From Lentzea terrae (GTDB lineage Bacteria; Actinomycetota; Actinomycetes; Mycobacteriales; Pseudonocardiaceae), in the NCBI RefSeq assembly GCF_003265345.1, contig NZ_QFWW01000029.1:361900-425899 (forward strand): a DNA stretch of 64,000 nucleotides, written 5' to 3'. The first letter of the stretch is position 1; each line of letters begins with the position of its first letter. The notes beneath the pieces were generated by a model. The model was not told the DNA's origin. It ran no database searches and was given only the letters and a program-made list of their open reading frames with translations. Below are positions 51,591-60,822 of the stretch, piece after piece. A program made the translations under genes and the position numbers.

Positions 51591-53876
51591 GTGACCACTC
51601 TCATGGCGCGCTTCAAGCAGCGGATGCGCCGGTTCGCGCAGAAACCGGCGTCGGTTGACCTCGCCCCGTTCCAGGCACTGCTCAAGGACGTGGAGAAACA
51701 CGCTGAGACGTTCAAAGCGTTCAGCGACGAGGAGCTGACGGCACACGCCGCGAAGCTGCGCGAGGAGAGCGACGACCCCGAGCTGGTGGCCCTCACGCGT
51801 GAGGCCGCCGAGCGCGCCATCGGGCAGCGTCCGTTCGACGTGCAGGTGCTGGGTGCGCTGGGCCTGCTCAGCGGGCTCGTCGTCGAGATGGCCACCGGTG
51901 AGGGCAAGACGCTCGCGGGTGCCATGGCCGCTGCCGGGTTCGCCATCAAGGGCAAGCGCGTCCACGTGGTCAGCGTCAACGACTACCTCGCCCAGCGCGA
52001 CGCGGAGTGGATGGGGCCGCTGTACCGGCTGCTCGGCGTCACGGTGGGCTGGCTCAACGGCGGCTCGAAGACCGAGGAGCGCCGCGAGGCCTACCAGTGC
52101 GAGGTCACGTACGCACCGGTCAGCGAGATCGGCTTCGACATCCTGCGCGACCGGATCGTCACGAAGCCCGAAGACCTGATCGTGCCGGAGCCGGAGGTCG
52201 CGCTGATCGACGAGGCCGACTCGGTGCTCGTCGACGAGGCCCGCGTGCCGCTCGTGCTGGCCGGTTCGACCAGCTCCGAGGCCGCCGACCCCGTCATCGC
52301 CGACCTCGTGAAGCGCCTGCGGCAAAACCTGCACTACGAGATCGACGACGAGGAGCGCAACGTCTTCCTCACCGGTGCGGGCTCCGAGGCCGTCGAGCGC
52401 GCGCTCGGCGAGATCGACCTGTACTCGCAGGAGCACGTCACCTCCACGCTGTCGAAGGTGAACGTCGCGCTGCACGCGCAGGTGCTGCTGCACCGCGACG
52501 TCGACTACATCGTGCGCGACGGCAAGGTGCACCTGATCAACGACACCCGCGGCCGCGTCGCCAAGCTGCAGCGGTGGCCGGACGGTCTGCAGGCCGCGGT
52601 CGAGGCCAAGGAGAACGTGCAGACGACCGAGTCGGGCGAGATCCTCGACTCGATGACGGTGCAGGCGCTGCTGTCGCGGTACCCGACGCGCTGCGGCATG
52701 ACCGGTACCGCGGTCGCCGTCGCGGAGACCCTGCGCGAGTTCTACGAGCTCGAGGTGCTCGTGATCCCGCCGAACAAGCAGAACATCCGCGAGGACGAGC
52801 ACTTCCGCCTCTACGCGACGCTGGAGCAGAAGGAAGACGCGATCGTCGAGGAGATCAAGACCGTCCACGAGACCGGGCGGCCGATCCTCGTCGGCACGCT
52901 CGACGTCGCGGAGTCCGAGCGGATCTCCTCCAAGCTGCGCGACGCCGGGCTCGAGTGCGTGGTGCTGAACGCGAAGAACGACGCCGAGGAAGCGGCGATC
53001 ATCGCCGACGCCGGCTCGTACCAGCGCATCACCGTCTCCACGCAGATGGCCGGTCGCGGTACGGACATCCGCCTCGGCGGCCACGAGGGTGAGGACCACG
53101 ACCGGATCGCCGAGCTGGGCGGTCTCTACGTGATCGGCACCGGCCGCCACTCGTCGTCACGCCTGGACGACCAGCTGCGCGGCCGCGCCGGCCGGCAGGG
53201 CGACCCCGGTGGCTCGGTCTTCTTCTCGTCGCTGCACGACGAGCTGATCACCCAGTACGCGCCGGACGCCGAGGATCCGTCCGATGTGGACAACGACGGC
53301 CGGGTGAACGACAAGGGCCTGCTGCACACCTTCGAGCACGCGCAGCGCGTGGCGGAGGGCGTGAACCTGGAGATCCACCGCAACACGTGGCGCTACAACA
53401 AGCTGATCGAGCACCAGCGCGACCTGCTGCTCAAGCACCGCGACGTGGTGCTGCGCACGGACGCGGCGCTGGAGAAGCTCGGCGAGAAGGAAGGCGTGTC
53501 GAACGAGGTGGCCGGTGAGGCCGCCCGCAAGATCACGCTGTTCTTCCTCGACGACCTGTGGACGCACCACCTGACGTTCCTGTCAGACCTGCGCGAGGGC
53601 ATCCACCTGCGTGCACTGGCGCGGCAGAACCCGCTGGACGAGTTCCACCGCGAGGCGATCCCGGCGTTCAACAAGATCGTGCCGGAGTCGTGGGAACTGG
53701 CGAAGGAGAAGTACGAGGCCGCGAAGATCACCGACGACGGCTACGACCTCGCCGACGCCGGCGTGAAGCGCCCGAGCTCCACCTGGACGTACCTGGTGCA
53801 CGACAACCCGTTCGGCTCCGGGCTGGAAGAGACGATGAAGGGCCTCGTGAAGATGGTGCGCGGCCAGCGCCGCTAA
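51591..53876 (+). CDS. secA2: accessory Sec translocase SecA2
   Basis: SecA2 is an ATP-driven motor that pushes a subset of proteins through the membrane. The 761-residue chain is shorter than housekeeping SecA (about 900-950) and ends without the C-terminal zinc-binding tail. Motor motifs are complete: Walker A MATGEGKT (100-107), VNDYLAQRDAEWMGPLYRLL, Walker B LIDEADSVLVDEA, STQMAGRGTDIRLGG and LRGRAGRQGDPG. GTG at 51591; an ATG four codons later is possible. In mycobacteria SecA2 exports proteins without typical signals. No accessory SecY or other Sec gene lies next to it. Confidence 0.93.
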   Translation: MTTLMARFKQRMRRFAQKPASVDLAPFQALLKDVEKHAETFKAFSDEELTAHAAKLREESDDPELVALTREAAERAIGQRPFDVQVLGALGLLSGLVVEMATGEGKTLAGAMAAAGFAIKGKRVHVVSVNDYLAQRDAEWMGPLYRLLGVTVGWLNGGSKTEERREAYQCEVTYAPVSEIGFDILRDRIVTKPEDLIVPEPEVALIDEADSVLVDEARVPLVLAGSTSSEAADPVIADLVKRLRQNLHYEIDDEERNVFLTGAGSEAVERALGEIDLYSQEHVTSTLSKVNVALHAQVLLHRDVDYIVRDGKVHLINDTRGRVAKLQRWPDGLQAAVEAKENVQTTESGEILDSMTVQALLSRYPTRCGMTGTAVAVAETLREFYELEVLVIPPNKQNIREDEHFRLYATLEQKEDAIVEEIKTVHETGRPILVGTLDVAESERISSKLRDAGLECVVLNAKNDAEEAAIIADAGSYQRITVSTQMAGRGTDIRLGGHEGEDHDRIAELGGLYVIGTGRHSSSRLDDQLRGRAGRQGDPGGSVFFSSLHDELITQYAPDAEDPSDVDNDGRVNDKGLLHTFEHAQRVAEGVNLEIHRNTWRYNKLIEHQRDLLLKHRDVVLRTDAALEKLGEKEGVSNEVAGEAARKITLFFLDDLWTHHLTFLSDLREGIHLRALARQNPLDEFHREAIPAFNKIVPESWELAKEKYEAAKITDDGYDLADAGVKRPSSTWTYLVHDNPFGSGLEETMKGLVKMVRGQRR

Positions 53877-54136
53877 CCGTTTGGCACCAAGTCATCCGCA
53901 GGTCTGGCGGGCCGGGGCAACGCCTCGGCCCGTCTCTCTGTTCGAGAGCTGGCTGTGGTCATCTCCTCGGTGAGGGCCCTGATCTCCGCGAGGATGTCCA
54001 GGTGCTCCTGCGACGGCGGCGGGCCAACGAGGTTGGACCGGTTGTGCGCCGTCCGTTCCGCGCGCTCGGCCAGCTGCCGGATGCGGCGGAGGAGATCGTG
54101 CTCCCCGTCCGGGAGCATGAAGTCCGTCTGCTCCAT
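53873..54136 (-). CDS. small hypothetical protein
   Basis: This 87-residue hydrophilic protein has no signal or membrane segment. Its middle (LLRRIRQLAERAERTAHN, EHLDILAEIRALTEEMTT) predicts two helices able to form a coiled coil; the ends look disordered. I recognise no family. The ATG at 54136 has no good ribosome site and lies at the foot of a hairpin; the ATG at 54118 is the alternative. Its last codon overlaps the end of convergent secA2. Confidence 0.55.
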   Translation of the reverse strand: MEQTDFMLPDGEHDLLRRIRQLAERAERTAHNRSNLVGPPPSQEHLDILAEIRALTEEMTTASSRTERRAEALPRPARPADDLVPNG

Positions 54137-54167
54137 CACCCGTGCAAGCTTTCGCGTGCACGGGTGA
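54136..54167 (-). terminator. hairpin ending the betaine-oxidase operon
   Basis: TCACCCGTGCA (54136-54146) and TGCACGGGTGA (54157-54167) form a perfect 11-bp stem 12 bases after the Rieske oxygenase stop codon. It would end the three-gene oxidase operon and also touch the start of the next small gene. Confidence 0.7.
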
Positions 54168-54179
54168 CCCGTCGATCCC

Positions 54180-55292
54180 CTAGTCGGCTGATTCCAGTTT
54201 CTGGACCAGCCAAGCGTGGAACTCACCGATGTGGTGCTCCGAAGGCACCAGCACCCCACCGCGCGCGTAAGCACGCGACGACATCGCGGGCTGGCAACGC
54301 TCGCATGCTTCGAAGTCCTGCTCGTTCACCCGGTGGAACAGCTCGACCGAGCGAGAGACGTCACGCCCGGTGCTCACCACTTCCTTGGCGTAGAGCCAAT
54401 CGCACTCGACGATCGTGCGATCGGCGGCCACCGGGTACATCCGGTGCAGAATCACGTGGTCCGGCACGAGGTTCACGAAGACCTGCGGCTTGACGGTGAT
54501 CGCGTAGTACTTCCGGTCGCGTTCCTCTTCCAGCGCCGCGAGTTTTCCGAAGCCCTCGCTGCCGTCGACGGTGAAGCCCTTGATCTCGTCACCGAACTCC
54601 GCGCCGTGCCCGACGTAGTACTGCGCCGCATAGCCGTCGGCGAACTCGGGCAGCACCTCGGTGAGCTCGGGGTGGATCGTCGCGCAGTGGTAGCACTCCA
54701 TGAAGTTCTCGATGATCAGCTTCCAGTTGGCCTTGACGTCGTAGACGATTCGTTTGCCCACGGACAACTGGTCGATCTCGTACCCGTCGATGGCGGCCAG
54801 GTCGCCCAGCCGTTCCGTCACGGCCTGGAGCACATCTTGTTCGAAGCTCGGCGGTTCGTCGGCGAGGCAGACCCACGCGTAGCCGAGCCATTCTCTGAGA
54901 TGCACTTTCGTCAGGCCGTATTCCACCCGGTCGACGTCCGGCATCGAGGTGAGGTTCGGCGCGGCGATCAGCTTGCCGTCCAACGCGTAGGTCCACGCGT
55001 GGTAAGGGCACTGGAACGCCCGCTTGACGCTGCCCGCCTCGTCCACGCAGATGCGCGCGCCGCGGTGCCGGCAGACGTTGAGGAACGCGTTGAGGGCGCC
55101 GTGGCGGTCCCGCGCGATGAGCACGCTTTCCCGCCCCACCTGCACGGTGCGGAAGTCGCCGGGATTGGCGAGGTCGCCAGAACGGACCGCGCAGAACCAC
55201 ATCTGCTCGAAGATGTTCGCCTGCTCCCGCTCGAAGATCGCGGGATCGGTGTAGTAGCGGCCTTCCAGGGTGGAGATCAGGCTGCCGGTCAT
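54180..55292 (-). CDS. Rieske oxygenase alpha subunit, glycine-betaine monooxygenase-like
   Basis: This ring-hydroxylating-type oxygenase of 370 residues probably demethylates glycine betaine to dimethylglycine, releasing formaldehyde. The Rieske 2Fe-2S ligands are CRHRG (Cys74, His76) and CPYHAW (Cys95, His98). The mononuclear iron site is seen in ENFMECYHCATIHPEL. It resembles GbcA-type enzymes. The ATG overlaps the sarcosine oxidase stop (ATGA). It is the third gene after dimethylglycine oxidase and sarcosine oxidase, exactly the enzymes needed after it. Its electrons would come from the ferredoxin and reductase at 61698-63118. Confidence 0.85.
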   Translation of the reverse strand: MTGSLISTLEGRYYTDPAIFEREQANIFEQMWFCAVRSGDLANPGDFRTVQVGRESVLIARDRHGALNAFLNVCRHRGARICVDEAGSVKRAFQCPYHAWTYALDGKLIAAPNLTSMPDVDRVEYGLTKVHLREWLGYAWVCLADEPPSFEQDVLQAVTERLGDLAAIDGYEIDQLSVGKRIVYDVKANWKLIIENFMECYHCATIHPELTEVLPEFADGYAAQYYVGHGAEFGDEIKGFTVDGSEGFGKLAALEEERDRKYYAITVKPQVFVNLVPDHVILHRMYPVAADRTIVECDWLYAKEVVSTGRDVSRSVELFHRVNEQDFEACERCQPAMSSRAYARGGVLVPSEHHIGEFHAWLVQKLESAD

Positions 55293-56395
55293 GCTCCGCC
55301 TCTCAAGCGAGCAGGGTCGAAAAGAGCGATCGGGTGCCGCGTGGCCCCGTCGATCGTGAGGTCGGCGAGGATCTCGCCGACGACCGGCACGAACTTGAAG
55401 CCGTGCCCGGAGAAGCCGCACGCCACGGTCACGCCGACGTGGCCGGGGTGCCGCGCGATGACGAAGTGCTCGTCCGCGGTGTTGGTGTACATGCAGGTGG
55501 CGCCCCGCAGGAACCGACCGGCGAGGCCCGGCAGCACCGGCCGGGTGGCGGCCGCGATCGCCTCCACCTCGTGGGCGTGCACGGTGCGGTCGATGGTCTC
55601 GGGCGTGCAGATCTGGCCCCCGGTGTGGAAGGCGACCTTCACGGCGCCGTCGATCTCCGGGAACCCGTAGAACTGGCTGCCCTCGCGATCCCAGATGTAG
55701 ACCGGGTGGTCGCGGAAACCCTCGACGTCCGGCGCGAAGTAGTACTGCACCTGACGTTCGATCTCAAACGGGATGTCGAGGTCTGCCACCAGCTCCGGTG
55801 CCCACGGGCCGGGGCAGACGACGATCTGCTCGGCCTCGTAGGTCGTGCGGGTCGTGGTGACCCTGCCGTCCTCCCAGTGCGTCACCGGCTCCTCGAAGCA
55901 CAGCTCGGCACCCGCCCGAGCGGCGAGGTCGAGGTGGGCCCGCACCGCCTGCTCAGGCACCACGAAGCCCGCGCCGGGCTCGTACAACCCGACCTCGTCC
56001 GGCGTCGGCCGCATCGTGGGAAAGCGCTCGCGGAGTTGTACCGCGCCGAGCAGTTCGTGTTTCAGACCGAACTGCTCGGCGCTCGCCCGGCTACCCGTGA
56101 TGGTGCCGCTGTCCGGGGCGCCGACGAGAACTCCGCCGACGCGGTGGAAGATGCGCTGCCCGCTGTCGCGCTCGATCTCGTCCCACATCTCGTGCGCCCT
56201 GAGCAGCAACGGCACGTACGCGGGGTTCTCGAAGTAGGCCTGCCGCGTGATCCGCGACCCTCCGTGGCTCGAACCCTGCGCGTGCACCGCCGTGAACTTC
56301 TCCAGCCCCAGCACCCGTTTCCCGCGCTGGGCGAGCCGGTACGCGGCGGCACTGCCCATGCCGCCGAGCCCGATGACAATGACGTCGTACGTCAC
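55289..56395 (-). CDS. monomeric sarcosine oxidase
   Basis: This flavoenzyme of 368 residues oxidises sarcosine to glycine, formaldehyde and H2O2. The FAD motif is VIGLGGMGSAAAYRL. SSHGGSRITRQAYFENPAY is the active-site stretch of SoxA/MTOX proteins with the conserved His and Arg. ATCMYTNTADEHFVIARHP contains the Cys that binds FAD covalently. A close relative, N-methyltryptophan oxidase, cannot be excluded, but the neighbours argue for sarcosine. It overlaps the dimethylglycine oxidase stop by four bases and the Rieske gene start by four. Confidence 0.9.
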   Translation of the reverse strand: MTYDVIVIGLGGMGSAAAYRLAQRGKRVLGLEKFTAVHAQGSSHGGSRITRQAYFENPAYVPLLLRAHEMWDEIERDSGQRIFHRVGGVLVGAPDSGTITGSRASAEQFGLKHELLGAVQLRERFPTMRPTPDEVGLYEPGAGFVVPEQAVRAHLDLAARAGAELCFEEPVTHWEDGRVTTTRTTYEAEQIVVCPGPWAPELVADLDIPFEIERQVQYYFAPDVEGFRDHPVYIWDREGSQFYGFPEIDGAVKVAFHTGGQICTPETIDRTVHAHEVEAIAAATRPVLPGLAGRFLRGATCMYTNTADEHFVIARHPGHVGVTVACGFSGHGFKFVPVVGEILADLTIDGATRHPIALFDPARLRGGA

Positions 56396-58761
56396 GCCTT
56401 GAGCCGCTTCATCTCGGGGTCGAACAACGGCTCCTGGGCCGGACGCGCCGTGACCCGCTCACCGAAGTACTCGATCTCCACCTCGCCGTCGACGTCGCTG
56501 GGCAGCCACGCGTACGCGATGTTGAGCCCGGTCGTGTACCCGTAGGCCGCGCTCGTCACGTACCCGACCGCTTTCCCTAGGTGGAACACGGGTTCGCTGC
56601 CCATGACGACCTGATGCGAATCGTCGATCGTGAGGCACGTGAGCTTCCTCCCGGACGTGCGGGCCTCCAGCGCGACCTTGCCGAGGAAGTCCTTGTCCTT
56701 GCGCACGGCGAAGCCCAGCCCTGCCTCGAACGGGTCGTGCTCGTCGGTCATGTCGGTGCCCCACGACCGATAGCCCTTCTCCAGCCGCAAGCTGTTGAAC
56801 GCCCCGCGCCCGGCCGCGATGACCCCGAACTCCTGCCCTGCCTCCCAGAGCGTGTCCCACAGCTTCGGCCCGAGGTCCGCGGTCGTGTAGAGCTCCCAGC
56901 CGAGTTCGCCCACATAGGACAGTCGCAGTGCCGTCACCGGCACGTTCTTGATGAACGCCCTCTGCGCCGTGAAGTAGCCCTTGTGCGTGTCCAACGTGTG
57001 CGGGATCCGCTCGACAAGATCACGCGCGTGAGGTCCCCACAGCCCGATGCAGCACGTGCCTGCCGTGATGTCCCGGATGAAGACATCGTCCGGCGCGTGC
57101 TTGCCGAGCCACGCCAGGTCGAGGTTGCCGTTCGCGCCGACCTGGAACGTGGTCGCGTCGAGCCGTGCGATCGTGAGGTCGCTCCGGACGCCGCCCGTCT
57201 CGTCCAGCAGCAACGTGTAGACCACCGCGCCCGGCTTGCGGTTCAGGTTGTTGGTCGTCATGCGCTGCAGGAACTCCAGCGCCCCCGGACCGCTGACCTC
57301 CAGCCGCTTCAACGGCGTCATGTCGAACATCGCGACCCGCTTGCGCGTCACCAACGCCTCGGCCCCGCAGATCGGCGACCAGTACCGCGACGCCCACTCG
57401 TTGCGGCTGGGCACTTCCGCGATTTCTGGCAGGTTCGCGTTGGCCTCGTACCAGTGCGGCCGCTCCCACCCGGACGCCTCCAGGAAGAAGGCGCCCAAGG
57501 CTTTCTGGCGCTCGTAGAACGGGCTCGTGCGGATCGGCCGCGGGCTTTCCATGGGCTGCAGCGGGTGCAGCAGGTCGTACACCTCGACGAAGTTCTGGCA
57601 GCTGCGCTCCAGCACGTAGTCCGGCGCCAGCTGAACCTGCTCGAACCGGTTGAGATCACTCGAATGCAGGTCCAGCTCCGGCTGCCCGTCGACGATCCAC
57701 TCGGCCATCGCCTTGGCCACCCCGGCGGAGTGCGTGATCCACACCGCCTCCGCCACCCAGAACCCTTCAAGCCCCGAATGCTCCCCCAACAACGGCATCC
57801 CGTCGCTGGTGAACGAGAACAGGCCGTTGAACCCGCGATCCACCCCGGCCTCCGCGAGCGCCGGGATCAGCTCGACGGCCGCGTCCCACGACTCCTCGAA
57901 GTCCTCCTTGGTGAACGGCAGCTCCGACGAGGTGATGTCGTGCGCCTTGATCGGCATGGGCCGGTGCCCGTACGCCCCGATGCCCAACGCCTCGCCGTGC
58001 GAACGGAAGTAGAGATCGGCTTCTTGGTGCCGCAAGATCGGTTGCCGCGCAAGCGCTCCCACGTCGGCGTTCGGCAGGTTTCCGGTGAACACGTACTGGT
58101 GCGCCATGGGCACGAGCGGAACCGTCAGCCCGACCATCTCCCCCAGCACGGGCCCCCACATCCCGGCGCACGACACCACGATGTCGGCGGGGAAGACGTC
58201 CGTCTCGGTGCGCACCCCGGTGACCCGGTCCCCCGCAGTCTCCACCGCGACGACCTTCTGCCCGAACGCGAACCGCGCCCCGCGCTCAACGGCCCGCCGC
58301 GCCTGCACCTCAGCCGCCACAACGGGTTTCGCGAGCCCGTCGCTGGGAATCAGGAACCCGCCGAGGATCTGCGACCGGTCCAGCAACGGGTGCAGCCGTG
58401 CGACCTCGTCCGCATCGATCAGCCGGCTCTCCACACCCCACGACGTGGCCCAGCCGTGCCGCCGCGAGAGATCGGCCAGCCGTTCCGACGTGGTGGCGAT
58501 CTCCAGCCCGCCGACCTGGTCGAAGCACCCCAGCGCGGTGTACTTCTCGACCGTGTAGCGCGCGAAGGCCGTCATGCTCCGGCAGGGGTTCGTCTGGAAC
58601 ACCAGCCCCGGCGCGTGGCTGCTCGAACCGCCGGCGGCGAAGCCCTGCGCCTGGTCCAGGACCGTGACGTCGGTGCAGCCCCGTGCGGTGAGCTCGTCGG
58701 CCAGCGCGCAGCCGACGATCCCCGCACCGACGAGCACCACGCGAGGCATTTCCCCAGGCAT
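56392..58761 (-). CDS. dimethylglycine oxidase (FAD domain + GcvT-like folate domain)
   Basis: This two-domain enzyme of 789 residues oxidises dimethylglycine to sarcosine and passes the one-carbon unit to tetrahydrofolate. The N-terminal DAO-type flavin domain has VVLVGAGIVGCALADEL and GGSSSHAPGLVFQTNPCRSM, where His binds FAD. The C-terminal half is aminomethyltransferase-like (MFDMTPLKRLEVSGPGALEF, LSYVGELGWELYTTADLG, ending near EVEIEYFGERV). Length and order equal those of Arthrobacter DMGO. It leads the operon DMGO-sarcosine oxidase-Rieske oxygenase. A 36-bp palindrome shared with the ferredoxin promoter lies directly upstream. Confidence 0.92.
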   Translation of the reverse strand: MPGEMPRVVLVGAGIVGCALADELTARGCTDVTVLDQAQGFAAGGSSSHAPGLVFQTNPCRSMTAFARYTVEKYTALGCFDQVGGLEIATTSERLADLSRRHGWATSWGVESRLIDADEVARLHPLLDRSQILGGFLIPSDGLAKPVVAAEVQARRAVERGARFAFGQKVVAVETAGDRVTGVRTETDVFPADIVVSCAGMWGPVLGEMVGLTVPLVPMAHQYVFTGNLPNADVGALARQPILRHQEADLYFRSHGEALGIGAYGHRPMPIKAHDITSSELPFTKEDFEESWDAAVELIPALAEAGVDRGFNGLFSFTSDGMPLLGEHSGLEGFWVAEAVWITHSAGVAKAMAEWIVDGQPELDLHSSDLNRFEQVQLAPDYVLERSCQNFVEVYDLLHPLQPMESPRPIRTSPFYERQKALGAFFLEASGWERPHWYEANANLPEIAEVPSRNEWASRYWSPICGAEALVTRKRVAMFDMTPLKRLEVSGPGALEFLQRMTTNNLNRKPGAVVYTLLLDETGGVRSDLTIARLDATTFQVGANGNLDLAWLGKHAPDDVFIRDITAGTCCIGLWGPHARDLVERIPHTLDTHKGYFTAQRAFIKNVPVTALRLSYVGELGWELYTTADLGPKLWDTLWEAGQEFGVIAAGRGAFNSLRLEKGYRSWGTDMTDEHDPFEAGLGFAVRKDKDFLGKVALEARTSGRKLTCLTIDDSHQVVMGSEPVFHLGKAVGYVTSAAYGYTTGLNIAYAWLPSDVDGEVEIEYFGERVTARPAQEPLFDPEMKRLKA

Positions 58762-58781
58762 CTGGACACCCCTTCGCCGCC

Positions 58782-58817
58782 GTTGCGCGAAACGGAACCC
58801 GTTCCGCGATCAGCAAC
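58782..58817. promoter_or_regulatory. 36-bp two-tier palindrome before dimethylglycine oxidase
   Basis: Outer arms GTTGC and GCAAC enclose inner arms CGGAAC-CC-GTTCCG (58793-58806). An equally long copy with the same outer and inner sequences lies before the ferredoxin gene at 61651-61686. It begins 20 bases upstream of the DMGO start, where a regulator would control the oxidase operon. The IclR gene at 60807 is the likely source of the binder. Confidence 0.75.
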
Positions 58818-58910
58818 AAAGTGCGGCAGCGCACCCCGGTAGTCAATACCGCCGTTCGGTGTTTCCATTCGTACAAGGCGTGGAGCGGCCGCGACCGTCA
58901 GCATGAACTC

Positions 58911-59252
58911 ATGCCAACGTGGGACGAAGTGGTCGAATCGGCGAAGCGCCTGCCGGAGGTGGAGGAGTCCACCTGGTTCCGGACGCCCTCGCTGAAGGTG
59001 GCCGGCAAGGGGTTCGCCCGGCTGCGGACCGAGGCCGAGGGCGGGCTCGTGCTCATGTGCGACCTGGACGAGAAGGCCGCGCTGCTGGCCTCCGGCGACC
59101 CGGCCTTCTACACGACGCCGCACTACGACGGCTACGGCGCGATCCTGGTCGATCTTGACAAGGTCGACCCGGGCCAGCTGGCCGAGCTGGTCGAGGAAGC
59201 GTGGCGGCTCAAGGCCCCCGCCAAGGTCCGCAAGGCGCACCACCGTGAGTGA
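58911..59252 (+). CDS. MmcQ/YjbR family DNA-binding-like protein
   Basis: This 113-residue protein of the MmcQ/YjbR (CyaY-like fold) family begins MPTWDEVVESAKRLPEVEES and has TPHYDGYGAILVDLDKVDPG. The role of the family is unclear; a double-wing DNA-binding fold has been described for YjbR. ATG at 58911. Its stop overlaps the start of the acyl-CoA dehydrogenase-like gene, so they form a pair. It diverges from DMGO across the 36-bp palindrome, which may therefore control it too. Confidence 0.85.
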   Translation: MPTWDEVVESAKRLPEVEESTWFRTPSLKVAGKGFARLRTEAEGGLVLMCDLDEKAALLASGDPAFYTTPHYDGYGAILVDLDKVDPGQLAELVEEAWRLKAPAKVRKAHHRE

Positions 59253-60231
59253 CGCCCTGCGCGAAGCAGAACGGATCGCCGACGAGGTGCTGCTCCCAGC
59301 GGCACCCGAGGTGGACGCCCAGGACCGCGTCCCGCACCTCGACCTGCTGGCCGACGCCGGGTTCTACGGCCTCGCCTCGCCGGAGTCCGCCCTCGACGTG
59401 CCCGACTACCCGACGGTGCAACGGATCGTGGAAACGCTCGCGAGCGGCTGCCTGGCCACCACGTTCGTCTGGGTCCAGCACCACGGCGCCGTCATCGCCG
59501 TCGCGGAGACCGCCAACGCCGACCTGCGCGCCGAGTACCTCTCCCCGCTGACCACCGGACGGTGCCGCGCCGGACTCGCGGCCACCGCGGCGGTGCGACC
59601 GGGACCGCCGCTGCTCACCGCAGAAGCCGTCCGGGGCGGCTGGGTGTTCGACGGTCAGGCGCCCTGGGTCACCGGCTGGGACATGATCGACGTCCTGCAC
59701 GTCGCGGCCAGGGACGAGCACGACGTCCTGGTGTGGGCGTTGGTCGACACGGCAGAACTCTCCGCGTCGGAGCCGCTGAGCATGGTCGCGGTGCAGGCGA
59801 GCCGCACGGTGACGCTCCGGTTCGACCGGATGTTCGTACCGCACGAGCGGGTCACGTCCACGATCTCGCGGACCGAGCACCTCAAGGGCGATCCGGAGTC
59901 GTTGCGGTTCACCGGATCGCTCGCTCTCGGGGTCGCGCGCCGGGCGATCAAGCTGATGGGGCACGACGAAACCGAGCTCGACGCGGCGCGGAAACGGCTG
60001 CACGAAGCCGGCCACGACGTGATCCCCGCGGCCAGGGCGCAGGCGGCAGAGCTCGCGCTCAGGACGGCCGCGGCCCTCGTCGTCCACGACGGGAGCCGGG
60101 CCGTCCTGCCGCGGGAGCACGGTCAGCGGTTGCTGCGCGAAGCGACGTTCCTGCTGGTGTTCGGGACACGGCCGGGGATCCGGGCCGCGCTGCTCGATCG
60201 GCTGCTCAGCGGGGGAAACCGCCTGGGGTGA
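59245..60231 (+). CDS. acyl-CoA dehydrogenase-like flavoprotein, shortened
   Basis: This 328-residue protein has the acyl-CoA dehydrogenase fold (DLLADAGFYGLASPESALDV, GWVFDGQAPWVTGWDMIDVL, TLRFDRMFVPHERVTST) but is 50 residues shorter than usual and loses most of the C-terminal helices. I see no clear catalytic Glu. Such forms include nitroalkane-oxidase-like and desulfurisation-type flavoproteins, so the substrate is open. The GTG at 59245 overlaps the MmcQ stop. Although it sits inside the betaine cluster, the known pathway has no step for it. Confidence 0.8.
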   Translation: MSDALREAERIADEVLLPAAPEVDAQDRVPHLDLLADAGFYGLASPESALDVPDYPTVQRIVETLASGCLATTFVWVQHHGAVIAVAETANADLRAEYLSPLTTGRCRAGLAATAAVRPGPPLLTAEAVRGGWVFDGQAPWVTGWDMIDVLHVAARDEHDVLVWALVDTAELSASEPLSMVAVQASRTVTLRFDRMFVPHERVTSTISRTEHLKGDPESLRFTGSLALGVARRAIKLMGHDETELDAARKRLHEAGHDVIPAARAQAAELALRTAAALVVHDGSRAVLPREHGQRLLREATFLLVFGTRPGIRAALLDRLLSGGNRLG

Positions 60232-60279
60232 GCATGCGGTAGAGCGTCCCGCACGCTTGCGGGCGAGCGGACGCAGTAT

Positions 60280-60822
60280 CGGCGGCAACAACACCGACGA
60301 GGAGAAGCGGATCTACCGCGGTACCACTTGGTCGGCGCGATGCTGAGCGAGGTCGAGCGGCTCGACCCGGACGACCTGTCGCCACCCGAGCGGCTCGCCA
60401 CGGCCGCCAACACGGCGCAGTCGGTGTTCACCACGAACCTCGGCCCGGTCGAGGCCGAGGCGACCGCGGCCGAACGCGACCTGTTCCGCAGGTCGATCAA
60501 GAGCTGGCTGACCGCGAAGGACCTCGTGGGAAGGCCCCGGCATCGAGCTGGTCCGGGCGGCGTTGCGGGACATGGGCCTGCGCCGGGTGGTCGAGATCAG
60601 GGAGCACGGCGAACCGGGCTCCCTGCTTGACCTCGACGCGTTCCAACCGACCTACACCGGTGCGGAAGGCATCTGGACCGACGAGACGCTCGACTGGATC
60701 GCCTACGCCTCGCACGAGTCCTCGGTGGCGTTCGGCGGCACGCTCGCCGAACGCCTGAGGACCTCCTGGACCGACCTCGCCGACTGGACTGGGTCCCGTG
60801 GTGGGATCAGCCCGCGAAGTAG
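60280..60822 (+). pseudogene. frameshifted gene of unknown family
   Basis: Three frames must be joined to read one protein. NNTDEEKRIYRG comes first, then EVERLDPDDLSPPERLATAA through FRRSIKSWLTAKDLVG. After a shift near 60530 comes GIELVRAALRDMGLRRVVEI to YASHESSVAFGG, and after another near 60793 DWVPWWDQPAK and a TAG at 60822. Each part has good actinomycete codon use, so this was a gene of about 170-180 codons. I do not recognise the family. It ends inside the last codons of the convergent iclR gene. Sequencing error is an alternative to decay. Confidence 0.6.

Noticed and set aside
51180..53150. Long minus-strand frame opposite secA2
   Set aside because: Complementary shadow of the secA2 reading frame with Leu/Arg/Asp-rich translation and no domain.
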